Below are positions 17,310 through 25,333 of a DNA stretch of 64,000 bases, in pieces. The notes below the pieces were generated by a model. It was not told the origin of the DNA. It did not search any database and saw nothing but the letters and a program-made list of their open reading frames with translations. The position numbers and the translations under genes were made by a program. This stretch comes from Mesorhizobium sp. (GTDB taxonomy: Bacteria; Pseudomonadota; Alphaproteobacteria; Rhizobiales; Rhizobiaceae): contig NZ_SUHQ01000025.1 of assembly GCF_004962245.1 (NCBI RefSeq), positions 1 to 64,000 on the forward strand. Reading direction: 5' to 3'. The stretch's first letter is position 1, and each line of letters starts with the position of its first letter.

Positions 17310-18921
17310 GCGCGCGGGTTTCTGCGATGCCGTAGAGCGCGGCGAAGGAACCGAAGCGCGGGCCGCGCTCCTGTCCGATCAGAACCTGGTAGATCATCTG
17401 GAAGAAGGCGACCGAGACGCCCGGCCCGCCTTCCGGGCTCTGCTTCGAATGGTCCTGATAGCGCTCGATCTTGCGCGCGACGTTGAGAGCGGCATTCTGG
17501 ATCGCCTCGCCATCGGCGTCTGGCGGCAATGCGGCCAGCGCTTCGGAGAGTTTTGTCAGCGCCTCGTGCTCGATCGCGTCGGCGGCCCGGTAGACCTTGG
17601 CCGGCTTCACGAAATCGTCGAAATAGCGGATCGCATATTCGGCCAGCCGGTCGAGCTCGGGGTGGGTCTTCGGCGTCACGCCCGATGTATGGCGCGAAAT
17701 GAACCCCCACAGCACGTCCCTGTTCTGGGCGTTCGAGGCACTGACCAGATTGAGCAGCAGCCCGAACGACACCGGCAGGTCGACGACAGGCGGATTGCCG
17801 TCATGCATATGCCAGACGGGATTTCCCAGCCGTTCCCTCCACTCCTGCCGGCGATAGGCTGACAGAAAGGCGTAATACTCGTCCACCGCCTTCGGAATGA
17901 CGTCGAAATAGAGCTTCTTGGCCTGTCGCGGCCGCTGGTACATGTAGAGCCCGAGGCTTTCGGTCGGCGCATAGGTGAGCCACTCGTCTATGGTCAGTCC
18001 GTTGCCCTTCGACTTCGAAATCTTCTGGCCGTTCTCGTCCAGGAACAGCTCATAGACGAAATGCTCCGGCGCCCGCCCACCCAGGATGTTGCAGATACGG
18101 TCGTAGATCACTGCATTCGTCTGGTGGTCCTTGCCGAACATTTCGAAATCGACGCCGAGCGCTGCCCAGCGCATGCCGAAATCCGGCTTCCATTGCAGCT
18201 TCACCTTGCCGCCAGTTACGGAAAGCGTTGTCTCGGTACCGTCATCATCGAAGGTGATGGTGCCGGCCTTGGCGTCGACATGCTTCATGGGGACGTAAAG
18301 CACGCGGCCGCTTTTGGGGGAAATCGGCAGGAACGGACTGTAGGTTGCCTGGCGCTCTTCGCCGAGCGTCGGCAGCATCACGTCCATAATCTTGTCGAAA
18401 CGTTCGGCGGCGCGCAGCAGCACTTCGTCGAAACGGCCTGCCTTGTAGTATTCCGTCGCGCTGGCGAACTCGTAGTCGAAGCCGAACGTGTCCAGGAAGC
18501 GGCAAAGCATTGCGTTGTTATGGTCTGCAAAGCTCGCATAGTTGCCGCCGAAAGGATTGGGGACGGATGAGAGCGGCTTGTGCAGGTGCGGCTCGAGTGC
18601 GGCGCGATCGGGGACGTTGTCCGGAATCTTGCGCATGCCGTCCATGTCGTCGGAAAAGCACAAGATCTTGGTCTTGACCGTGTCCCCGGTGAGGACGCGG
18701 AAGGCGTGGCGCACCATCGAGGTGCGTGCGACCTCGCCGAAAGTGCCGATGTGCGGCAGCCCCGACGGACCGTAGCCGGTCTCAAACAGCACGGTCTCGG
18801 GAAAGTCGGTGCCTTTGTAGCGCTCGACGATCTTCCTGGCTTCCTCGAACGGCCAGGCTTTGCTTTCGGCCGCTGCCGCAAGCACCTCGGGATTGAGATC
18901 GATGATGTTTGATCCCGCCAT
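17272..18921 (-). CDS. lysK: lysyl-tRNA synthetase, class I
   Basis: Charges tRNA-Lys with lysine. This 549-residue enzyme is of the class I (archaeal-type) fold, with a HIGH-like PHIGTFGE (about residue 55) and KMSKS-like KISKSKGN (about 300), unlike the class II LysS of most bacteria. Class I LysRS is known from alphaproteobacteria, so this is typical for the group. ATG 18921 (MAGSNIIDL) is preferred; an in-frame GTG at 18951 would add 10 residues. The gene converges on the nuclease-like gene with a 38-base overlap of coding ends. Confidence 0.92.
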   Translation of the reverse strand: MAGSNIIDLNPEVLAAAAESKAWPFEEARKIVERYKGTDFPETVLFETGYGPSGLPHIGTFGEVARTSMVRHAFRVLTGDTVKTKILCFSDDMDGMRKIPDNVPDRAALEPHLHKPLSSVPNPFGGNYASFADHNNAMLCRFLDTFGFDYEFASATEYYKAGRFDEVLLRAAERFDKIMDVMLPTLGEERQATYSPFLPISPKSGRVLYVPMKHVDAKAGTITFDDDGTETTLSVTGGKVKLQWKPDFGMRWAALGVDFEMFGKDHQTNAVIYDRICNILGGRAPEHFVYELFLDENGQKISKSKGNGLTIDEWLTYAPTESLGLYMYQRPRQAKKLYFDVIPKAVDEYYAFLSAYRRQEWRERLGNPVWHMHDGNPPVVDLPVSFGLLLNLVSASNAQNRDVLWGFISRHTSGVTPKTHPELDRLAEYAIRYFDDFVKPAKVYRAADAIEHEALTKLSEALAALPPDADGEAIQNAALNVARKIERYQDHSKQSPEGGPGVSVAFFQMIYQVLIGQERGPRFGSFAALYGIAETRALIQKALAGQLVA

Positions 18922-19088
18922 GTCACTGTTTTCCAAATCATTCGCCGGCACCGCAAGAAAGGGGGCCGGAAGAGGTTTTTCAACCGGTCTCTAGGCGTGC
19001 CTGACCGGAGCGTCAACGATCGCGGCACTTTTTCCTTGCGGCACAGATACCGCGTTCCTACGTTCGGGAGCCGTTCGAGGAGTTATAA

Positions 19089-19499
19089 ATGCCATTGTCA
19101 CCGCACGAAGCCCTTATCTATCTGATGGTCATCACCTCGGCGTCCGACCGCGACATGACCGATGTCGAACTGGCGCGGATTGGCGACGTCGTCCGCACGT
19201 GGCCGGTGTTCGAGGATTTTAACGACGACCGAGTGGTCGGCGTCGCCCAGGACTGCCAGAAGATGCTGCATGAAAAGGACGGGCTGGAAGGTGTCCTGGC
19301 GCGCGTCGCCGGGGCGCTGCCTGAGCGGCTCCACGACACTGCCTATGCCGTCGCTTTCGAGGTTGCGGCCATCGACCTGGAAATGCGGATGGAGGAGGTG
19401 CGGGTGTTGCAGCTCATCCGCCGCCAGCTCGATCTCGATACGCTGACCGTCGCCGCCATCGCCCGTGCCGCCAAGGCTCGCCTTCGCACGCTGACTTGA
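19089..19499 (+). CDS. TerB-like (tellurite resistance TerB family) protein
   Basis: A 136-residue, all-helical acidic protein. It begins with SPHEALIYLMVITSASDRDMTDVELARIG and has the pattern of TerB folds (M....S.AD....E...I). Acidic residues in the D/E-rich helices (DRDMTD, IDLEMRMEE) may bind metal, as in other TerB proteins. No other ter gene is near, so a tellurite role is not implied. RBS GAGGAG at 19077-19082. It converges on a solute-binding protein gene. Confidence 0.75.
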   Translation: MPLSPHEALIYLMVITSASDRDMTDVELARIGDVVRTWPVFEDFNDDRVVGVAQDCQKMLHEKDGLEGVLARVAGALPERLHDTAYAVAFEVAAIDLEMRMEEVRVLQLIRRQLDLDTLTVAAIARAAKARLRTLT

Positions 19500-19515
19500 T
19501 CCAGGCCCTGGAGGG

Positions 19516-20367
19516 TCAGAAAAAACTGAGCGGAAAATAGCGCAGATAGAATTCGGCGAAGATGCCCTTCACCGAAATCTCTTGCAACGCGTAGTCGAAT
19601 GCCGCAGCCAGCGCCGGATCGTCGGCCCTGGTGGCGATGGCCATACCCGAGCCCAGATATTCGGGCGCCAGATAGGGACCGCCGGCAAAGCGGCAGCACG
19701 CCGCGGCATCGGAACCGCCCAGCCAGAAGGCGAAACGCATGCCGTCGCCGAAGGCGGCGTAGACCTTGCCGGCCTTGAGGTCATCGTAGAGCGCTTCCGG
19801 TCGGTCGAAGGGGACCACCTGGACGGTGCCGAAATAATCTCGCAGCATCCGTTCATGCGCGGAGCTGGCGATCACACCGACGCGCTTGCCGCGCAGTCTG
19901 TCGAAGATCGGTTCCGTGAGCGCCTTTGTCTTCAGCATGATGAAGCGCGCCGGGAACTGCAGGTAGGAGCGTGAGAAGGCATATTTCGACCGCGACTCCG
20001 CAGTGGCGGCGATGCCGGCAATAATTGCTTCGCCTTCGCCCTTCTGCAGCGCCCCTTCAAGCTCGGCCCAGGGCAGCGCCTGGATCTGGCATTTTGCCGC
20101 GATGCCGAGTTCGGCGCAGATGGCGCGCGCCAGATCGACATGGAAGCCGGACAACCGGCCTGCCTCGTCGAGGAAATTGAAGGGTGGGAAATCGGTGGTG
20201 GTCAGGAATCTCAGACGCGGCAGCGCGGAAAGGTCCGGTTTCGGCAGCCGCTCCTTGGCGTCCCACAGCACCGGCACTTGCGGCTCCGCGGCACGCGCAA
20301 CACCGGTGAGCGACTGTGCTCCCGTCATTGCCAGCATCAAGACGATGGATATCCAGCGAATTGCCAC
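19516..20367 (-). CDS. periplasmic solute-binding protein, family 3 (orphan)
   Basis: A 283-residue protein with a signal peptide (residues 1-27, cut near ARA/AEP) and a type-3 periplasmic binding fold: RLRFLTTTDFPPFNFLDEAGRLSGFHVDLARAICAELG is the canonical first lobe opening. Such proteins bind amino acids or related small polar solutes for ABC importers, or act as sensor domains. No permease or ATPase gene is adjacent, so the importer is encoded elsewhere or the protein works otherwise. The adjacent cysteines in DAAACCRFAGG are unusual for the family. The ligand cannot be inferred. Confidence 0.8.
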   Translation of the reverse strand: MAIRWISIVLMLAMTGAQSLTGVARAAEPQVPVLWDAKERLPKPDLSALPRLRFLTTTDFPPFNFLDEAGRLSGFHVDLARAICAELGIAAKCQIQALPWAELEGALQKGEGEAIIAGIAATAESRSKYAFSRSYLQFPARFIMLKTKALTEPIFDRLRGKRVGVIASSAHERMLRDYFGTVQVVPFDRPEALYDDLKAGKVYAAFGDGMRFAFWLGGSDAAACCRFAGGPYLAPEYLGSGMAIATRADDPALAAAFDYALQEISVKGIFAEFYLRYFPLSFF

Positions 20368-20625
20368 GACTAGGCTCCGCCCTGTTCTGTCCAGATTGGC
20401 TTTTGGTACGAAAATGACGCAGGCACAATGGTTTTTGATTTCATCACGCCGATTTAGGGATATGGTTAGGCGGAGCTTGCAAATGACTGAGCGGGGCCGG
20501 CTGGAGGGGCAGCCGCAGGGCCCTGCAAACAGGGAGGCAGATTTGCAATCCGGGTCGATGGTAAGTGCAGGTTAGCACTGGACCGTTGAGCTCAATGCGG
20601 AAGGCAACATGGGGTTGATGTTGCG

Positions 20626-21357
20626 ATGAGTCAGTTCGATCGCACGCTGGAATTCATAGATCAGCTGCAGCATGCCAACACGGCAGCCGCGGTCTGCGAG
20701 AAACTGCTTGGCGTCACGTCGGGTTTCGGCCTGACGGCACTGATGGCGGGAACTGTTCCGGAGCCAGGCACACCGCGAGGCCAGCAAAAGGACCATGTGC
20801 TGCTCTGTGACTGGCCGGGAGAATGGCTGGAGCGCTATGTGGCGCGCAACTATGTCGACCATGATCCCGTCGTCAGCCACATGAAGCAGCTGCAGGCGCC
20901 GTTCCAGTGGCGGGAAGCGTCGCAGGGCATTCGCGTCGACAAGAGCAGCGGCGAGGTGATGGGCGACGCCAGCGAATTCAAACTGCGCGACGGCATGGCC
21001 TTCCCGCTGGTTACGCTCGATGGTCAGATCGTCATGGTGTCGCTGGGCGGCGAGGCCGTGGCCCTGTCGGAAGCCGAGTTCGGGCAGGTGTCGCTGGTAT
21101 CGACCTATGCGATCGGCCGCGCCATGCAGCTCCATACGATGGCGGACAAGACCATCGATCACATCGAATTGACGCCACGCGAGCGCGAATGCCTGCAATG
21201 GGCCGCCGTCGGCAAGTCCGAATGGGAGATTTCGCAAATCCTCGGCATCTCGGAACACACGTCCGAGAAACACCTTCTTAACGCCAAAGGCAAACTCGGT
21301 GCCGTCAACAGGGTTCAAGCAGTCGCGGAAGCGATAAGGCGCGGCTATATTAGTTAG
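20626..21357 (+). CDS. LuxR-family acyl-homoserine-lactone receptor and regulator
   Basis: A 243-residue quorum-sensing regulator. The N-terminal autoinducer-binding domain shows the conserved set W..Y....Y..HDPV....PF.W (DWPGEWLERYVARNYVDHDPVV, about residues 65-86, then APFQW), the signature of AHL-binding LuxR/TraR proteins. The C-terminal helix-turn-helix (about 178-240) has LTPRERECLQWAAVGKSEWEISQILGISEHT. It lies 97 bases before a luxI gene on the same strand, so it is the cognate receptor. It resembles rhizobial CinR/MrtR-type regulators; I give no symbol because the exact subgroup cannot be fixed. Confidence 0.9.
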   Translation: MSQFDRTLEFIDQLQHANTAAAVCEKLLGVTSGFGLTALMAGTVPEPGTPRGQQKDHVLLCDWPGEWLERYVARNYVDHDPVVSHMKQLQAPFQWREASQGIRVDKSSGEVMGDASEFKLRDGMAFPLVTLDGQIVMVSLGGEAVALSEAEFGQVSLVSTYAIGRAMQLHTMADKTIDHIELTPRERECLQWAAVGKSEWEISQILGISEHTSEKHLLNAKGKLGAVNRVQAVAEAIRRGYIS

Positions 21358-21387
21358 CTCGGCCGCGCCGGCCTAGAAATTCTTGCC

Positions 21388-21401
21388 TACGTGATCACGT
21401 A
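21388..21401. promoter_or_regulatory. perfect palindrome before luxI, candidate lux box
   Basis: TACGTGATCACGTA is its own reverse complement and lies 54-67 bases upstream of the luxI start, between luxR and luxI. Position and symmetry fit a LuxR-family operator at the -35 region of an autoinduced luxI promoter. It is 14 bases, shorter than the classical 18-20-base lux or tra box. No other copy was noticed in the window. Confidence 0.7.
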
Positions 21402-21454
21402 ATTTTCTCGGGAAAGCCCGGCCGTATCTTCCTCTTGAACCCAGGAGTCGGCTA

Positions 21455-22093
21455 ATGCTTTTTTCCCTTACCACACAGGAATTGATGGAACGCCCTGACC
21501 TTTGGGAGGCCGTTCATCGTTTACGCTACAAGATCTTCGTTGAGGAGATGGGGTGGAGCGATCTGCAGCGCCCCGATGGTCTCGAGATCGATCAGTTCGA
21601 TCACGACGAGGCGGTACATCAGATCGTCGTCCGCAACGGCGAGCTCGCCGGTTATCAGAGGATGTTGCCGACAACGCGGCCACATCTTCTGACCGAGGTG
21701 CTGGCAGATCTCTATGAAGGGACGCCGCCGTCCGGGCCAAACGTCTGGGAACTGACCCGCTATGCGGTGGCGCCGGGCTTTCGTGACGGCAAGCGCGGCG
21801 TATCGACGGTCGGCACCGAGCTGATTGCCGGCTTCGTCGAGTGGGGGCTGAGCCGGAACGTCAATCAGGTGATCATCGAGTTCGAGCCGATGTGGGTCCT
21901 GCGGGCATTGCAGTTGCACTTCCTGGCGAAGCCGCTTGGCTACCAGCGCACTTATGGCAACCAGCAGGTCGTCGCCACGCTGCTCACCTTCAACGAGCAC
22001 ACGTTGCAGGTGGTGCGCTCGCGTCGCAACTATTTCGCGTCGGTTCTGGCCAGGGGATATCCCGACAGGCTCGGACTGAGGCGGGCCTCGTGA
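21455..22093 (+). CDS. acyl-homoserine-lactone synthase, LuxI family
   Basis: Makes an AHL signal from S-adenosylmethionine and an acyl-ACP or acyl-CoA. All conserved LuxI residues can be seen in this 212-residue protein: R24, F28, W34 (RLRYKIFVEEMGW), D46 and D49 (EIDQFDHDEA), R69 (GYQRML), E99 and R102 (WELTRYAV). Length is normal. RBS CAGGAG lies before the ATG. It is followed after 14 bases by a crotonase gene that is likely co-transcribed, which suggests the acyl chain is modified before or after transfer. The acyl chain itself cannot be read from sequence. Confidence 0.93.
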   Translation: MLFSLTTQELMERPDLWEAVHRLRYKIFVEEMGWSDLQRPDGLEIDQFDHDEAVHQIVVRNGELAGYQRMLPTTRPHLLTEVLADLYEGTPPSGPNVWELTRYAVAPGFRDGKRGVSTVGTELIAGFVEWGLSRNVNQVIIEFEPMWVLRALQLHFLAKPLGYQRTYGNQQVVATLLTFNEHTLQVVRSRRNYFASVLARGYPDRLGLRRAS

Positions 22094-22107
22094 GATTGGA
22101 GGCAGTC

Positions 22108-22857
22108 ATGAACGCCCACACGCAAACAGAGTTCCGCAACCATACGCTCATCGTCACCGTGTCGTCGGATGACGGCCGGCCGGTGCTGGACAGGCGGGCC
22201 TATGAAAGCCTGGCCAAGACCTTCCACGAAGCCGCCGTAGACGACGACATACGCGTCGTGGTGCTGCGCGGCCTCGCCGGCTGCTTCTGCCTCGGCGGCG
22301 ACTTTTCCGAGTTCCTCGATGCCACCAAGCATCAGCGACTGATCGCCGCCGTCACCGACATGTTCCGCACGCTGGCGACGTTTCCAAAACCGGTCCTTGC
22401 CTGTGTCGATGGCGACGCGGTCGGTGTCGGCTGCACCATCCTGTTCCATTGCGACATGGTGATCGCATCGGGCGAAAGCACGTTCCGGGTGCCGTTCGTC
22501 GATTTCGGCCTGGTGCCGGACGCGGCGACCAGCATCCTGGCGCCGCAGAAACTCGGTTATGCCGGCGCTTTCCGCTTCTTCTGCCTGGGCGACACGCTCA
22601 GCGCCGAGGACGCCAGGATGCTTGGTCTGGTCACGGAGATCATTGTGGGGGGCAATGTCGAGGAAGCGGCACTTGGCAGAGCTAGGCAACTCGCCAAGAA
22701 GCCGGCCGCCGCGCTGCTGCAGACGCGCGACCTGCTCAAGGGCGACACAGGCGCGCTCTGCGATCGCATTGATCAGGAGATTTCGCTGTTTCAGCAGGCT
22801 TTGCAGGACGACACCACGCTGCGGCGGCTGCAGCGGATTGCTCGGCTGGCGGCATAA
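22108..22857 (+). CDS. crotonase-superfamily protein (enoyl-CoA isomerase-like), linked to luxI
   Basis: A 249-residue crotonase. The oxyanion-hole loops are present (CFCLGGDFSEF and DGDAVGVGC). Both glutamates used by enoyl-CoA hydratase are missing: the first is T110 (GCTILFHCD) and the second F130 (VPFVDFG). Asp138 in GLVPDAATS lies where PaaG-type isomerases carry their catalytic Asp, so isomerisation of a double bond is more likely than hydration. ATG 22108 has GGAGG at 22098-22102; in-frame GTG 22090 would overlap the luxI stop region. The gene follows luxI by 14 bases and probably shapes the signal's acyl chain; that role is inference. Confidence 0.85.
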   Translation: MNAHTQTEFRNHTLIVTVSSDDGRPVLDRRAYESLAKTFHEAAVDDDIRVVVLRGLAGCFCLGGDFSEFLDATKHQRLIAAVTDMFRTLATFPKPVLACVDGDAVGVGCTILFHCDMVIASGESTFRVPFVDFGLVPDAATSILAPQKLGYAGAFRFFCLGDTLSAEDARMLGLVTEIIVGGNVEEAALGRARQLAKKPAAALLQTRDLLKGDTGALCDRIDQEISLFQQALQDDTTLRRLQRIARLAA

Positions 22858-22860
22858 GAC

Positions 22861-22918
22861 GTCATTCGGGAGAATGACAACACCCGCAATCATGCCGCGC
22901 GCCCTTCGGGCGCGCGGC
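22861..22918. terminator. two hairpins between convergent crotonase and PPK2 genes
   Basis: GTCATTC/GAATGAC (22861-22878, 3-4-base loop) and an 11-base GC-only stem at 22894-22904 pairing with 22908-22918 (loop TTC). They fill the space between the two convergent stops. There is no T-run on either strand, so the strong GC stem may act as a bidirectional, partly Rho-aided terminator. Confidence 0.6.
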
Positions 22919-22924
22919 GATGCT

Positions 22925-23833
22925 TCAGGCCCGTGTTCCCAGGAACGAAGGTCCTTCCCCGATGATCTTCTTGTCTTCCTTGCCGATGACGTCGAGATCG
23001 CGGCCCTCATAGGGAAGCGACAACAGGATGCGCTGTATGACGGCCAGTCGCGCGCGCCGCTTGTCGTTGGCCCGCACGATAATCCAGGGCGCGCACTCCT
23101 TGTGCGTGCGCTCGATCATGAGATCGCGCGCCTTGGTGTAGTCGTCCCATTTCGTGATGCCGGCAATGTCGATCGGCGAGAATTTCCAGCTCTTCAATGG
23201 GCTGTGGCGACGATCGTGAAATCGTTCGAGCTGCGTCTCCTGACCAATGTTCAGCCAGAACTTGAAGAAATGGATGCCCTCGTTGCAGATCATCCGTTCG
23301 AAATACGGCGTCTCGTCCAGGAATTTCTCATGCTGCTCGGGCGTGCAGAAACCCATGACCGGCTCGACACCGGCGCGATTGTACCAGGAGCGGTCGAAAG
23401 TGACGAACTCGCCGGACGTCGGAAAGTGCGAGACATAGCGCTGGAAATACCATTGTCCTGTCTCAGTCGGTGTCGGCTTGGTCAGCGCCACGTTGCGCGC
23501 TGTCCGGGGGTTCATGTACTGGCGCAGCACGAAGATCGTGCCGCCCTTGCCGGCGGCATCGCGTCCTTCGAACAGCGACATCACCCGCTTGCCCGTCGAT
23601 TGCAGCCATGCCTGTGCCTTGACCAGTTCGATCTGCAGCCGCTCGAGCGTCTCGTCATACTCATCGCTTTTCATTTTCTTGTCGTAGGGGTAGCCGCCGG
23701 CGGTCAGCTTGTTGTTCTCGACCCAGTCCGGAAGCTTGGGATCCTCGATGTCGAAGGTGAACTCCTTGCCGTCGATCCGGACCTTCAGCGGACCTGCAAC
23801 GGGCGCGGCGGCATTTTCCCTAGGATTTTTCAT
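22925..23833 (-). CDS. ppk2: polyphosphate kinase 2
   Basis: Transfers phosphate between polyphosphate and nucleotides. This 302-residue single-domain PPK2 has a P-loop-like FEGRDAAGKGGTI (about residues 88-100), the Walker B-type TFDRSWYNRAGVEPVMGF (about 143-160) and a lid module with ERTHKECAPWIIVRANDKRRAR. Length and motifs match the one-domain class that mostly makes nucleoside triphosphates from polyphosphate. It is divergent from phoR with 122 bases between, and close to phoU, so it probably belongs to phosphate homeostasis. Confidence 0.92.
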   Translation of the reverse strand: MKNPRENAAAPVAGPLKVRIDGKEFTFDIEDPKLPDWVENNKLTAGGYPYDKKMKSDEYDETLERLQIELVKAQAWLQSTGKRVMSLFEGRDAAGKGGTIFVLRQYMNPRTARNVALTKPTPTETGQWYFQRYVSHFPTSGEFVTFDRSWYNRAGVEPVMGFCTPEQHEKFLDETPYFERMICNEGIHFFKFWLNIGQETQLERFHDRRHSPLKSWKFSPIDIAGITKWDDYTKARDLMIERTHKECAPWIIVRANDKRRARLAVIQRILLSLPYEGRDLDVIGKEDKKIIGEGPSFLGTRA

Positions 23834-23955
23834 CGAGACGAACCTTTCCAGCTCCAGGACTCATGCTATTGGGAGCCTCGATACCGGTCCAGCGGGAAGT
23901 TTCCAACCGACCGGCCGACTGAGGGCGGAGGCACGGCGCGCGCGAATGGCTGACA

Positions 23956-25224
23956 ATGGCTGACATGGGCGCAGAGCAGCGAAGCACGGTGCAAGCCGTC
24001 GCCATCCGGCTGCGGAACAGCCGCTGGCTGCTGGCGGCCGGCATCGTCGCGGTCCTGATGGTCTATGTTTTCGCAGATATGTCCGGCTATGTGGTGCTCC
24101 TGGCATGTGCCGTGTTGCTGCTTGCCGCCGCGATGCCGCCAGTCGGCGTTGCGCGCCAATCGGCCGAGGATGCCGCGGCGATCGAGGCGGGCGGGCTGCA
24201 ACACCTGTCGGGAGAATATCTGGCGGCGGCCGTTGCCGATCCGCTGATCATCTTCGATCGTACCGCCACGCTCGTCCATGCCAACGCCGCCGCCTTCGCC
24301 GCTTTCGGCGGCATCGCGCCGGGGATGTCGCTGTCGTTGAAATTCCGTGCGCCCGAGATGCAGGCCTTGCTGGACAGTATTCTGTCGGGGGCCGCCGCTT
24401 CGGATGTCGTCGACTATACCGAAAAGCTGCCGGTCGAGCGGGCCTATCGGGTGAGTGCGTCTTCGGTCGGCCACGGCACCGACCTCTATGTCCTGGTCTT
24501 CAAGGACCAGAGCGAGGCGCGCCGGATCGACCGGATGCGCGCCGACTTCATCGCCAATGCCAGCCACGAACTGCGCACCCCGCTCGCCTCGATCTCCGGC
24601 TTCATCGAGACGCTGCGCGGCCCGGCCCGCAACGATCCGGCGGCGCGCGATCAGTTCCTGCAGATCATGCAGAACCAGACCGGCCGCATGGCGCGGCTGA
24701 TCGACGACCTGCTGTCGCTGTCGCGGCTGGAGATGAAGCCCTACCTGAAGCCGGGAACCAAGGTCGATCTCCGCCAGATCCTCGACAGCGTCATCGATTC
24801 GCTCGGGCCGCTTGCCAGGGAAAACGGCGTCGCGATCGAGCGGGATTTCGCCGAAGGGTCGCTCGACGTGCCTGGGGATCGCGACGAGCTTTTCCAGGTT
24901 TTCGAGAATCTGCTGGAAAACGCCTGCAAATATGGACAGTCGGGTGGACGTGTCATGGTGACGATTGCCCACAGCGACGACGGTCCCGAACCGGGCACCG
25001 ACGTCACCATCCGGGACTTCGGCCCCGGCATCCCCGAGGAGCACATCCCGCGCATCACCGAACGCTTTTACCGCATCGATGTCGAAAACAGCCGGACCCA
25101 GAAAGGCACTGGCCTTGGCTTGTCGATCGTCAAGCATATCCTGACGCGCCACAACGCCAGGCTCTCGATCAAGTCGGAGGTCGGCAAGGGGGCAGCTTTC
25201 ACGGTTCATTTGCCGGCGCACTGA
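23956..25224 (+). CDS. phoR: sensor histidine kinase, PhoR-like
   Basis: A 422-residue inner-membrane kinase. Two close transmembrane helices span about residues 25-62, with almost no periplasmic loop, as in PhoR. A PAS-like domain follows (about 77-160; AVADPLIIFDRTATLVHANAAAF). The H box is ANASHELRTPLASISGF with H204, then the N, G1 and G2 boxes (ENLLENACKYG, DFGPGIPEEH, KGTGLGLSIVKHIL). Its phosphate role is supported by phoU 110 bases downstream and ppk2 upstream. No phoB or pstSCAB genes lie in the window. A 10-base tandem repeat overlaps the start codon. Confidence 0.85.
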   Translation: MADMGAEQRSTVQAVAIRLRNSRWLLAAGIVAVLMVYVFADMSGYVVLLACAVLLLAAAMPPVGVARQSAEDAAAIEAGGLQHLSGEYLAAAVADPLIIFDRTATLVHANAAAFAAFGGIAPGMSLSLKFRAPEMQALLDSILSGAAASDVVDYTEKLPVERAYRVSASSVGHGTDLYVLVFKDQSEARRIDRMRADFIANASHELRTPLASISGFIETLRGPARNDPAARDQFLQIMQNQTGRMARLIDDLLSLSRLEMKPYLKPGTKVDLRQILDSVIDSLGPLARENGVAIERDFAEGSLDVPGDRDELFQVFENLLENACKYGQSGGRVMVTIAHSDDGPEPGTDVTIRDFGPGIPEEHIPRITERFYRIDVENSRTQKGTGLGLSIVKHILTRHNARLSIKSEVGKGAAFTVHLPAH

Positions 25225-25333
25225 CGCCGCACTATGTATTAACCGGCTTTTTCTTTTTTCTGTCATCCGGCTAGCGTATCAGCGGGGATTCGAGGAAACG
25301 ACTCAGGATCAGAAGACCCGGGAAGGCATTTTC

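Noticed and set aside
25225..25333. Pho box before phoU (CTGTCAT at 25260-25266)
   Set aside because: Only one half-site fits; the second repeat at the expected spacing matches 4 of 7 positions, so the evidence is too weak.
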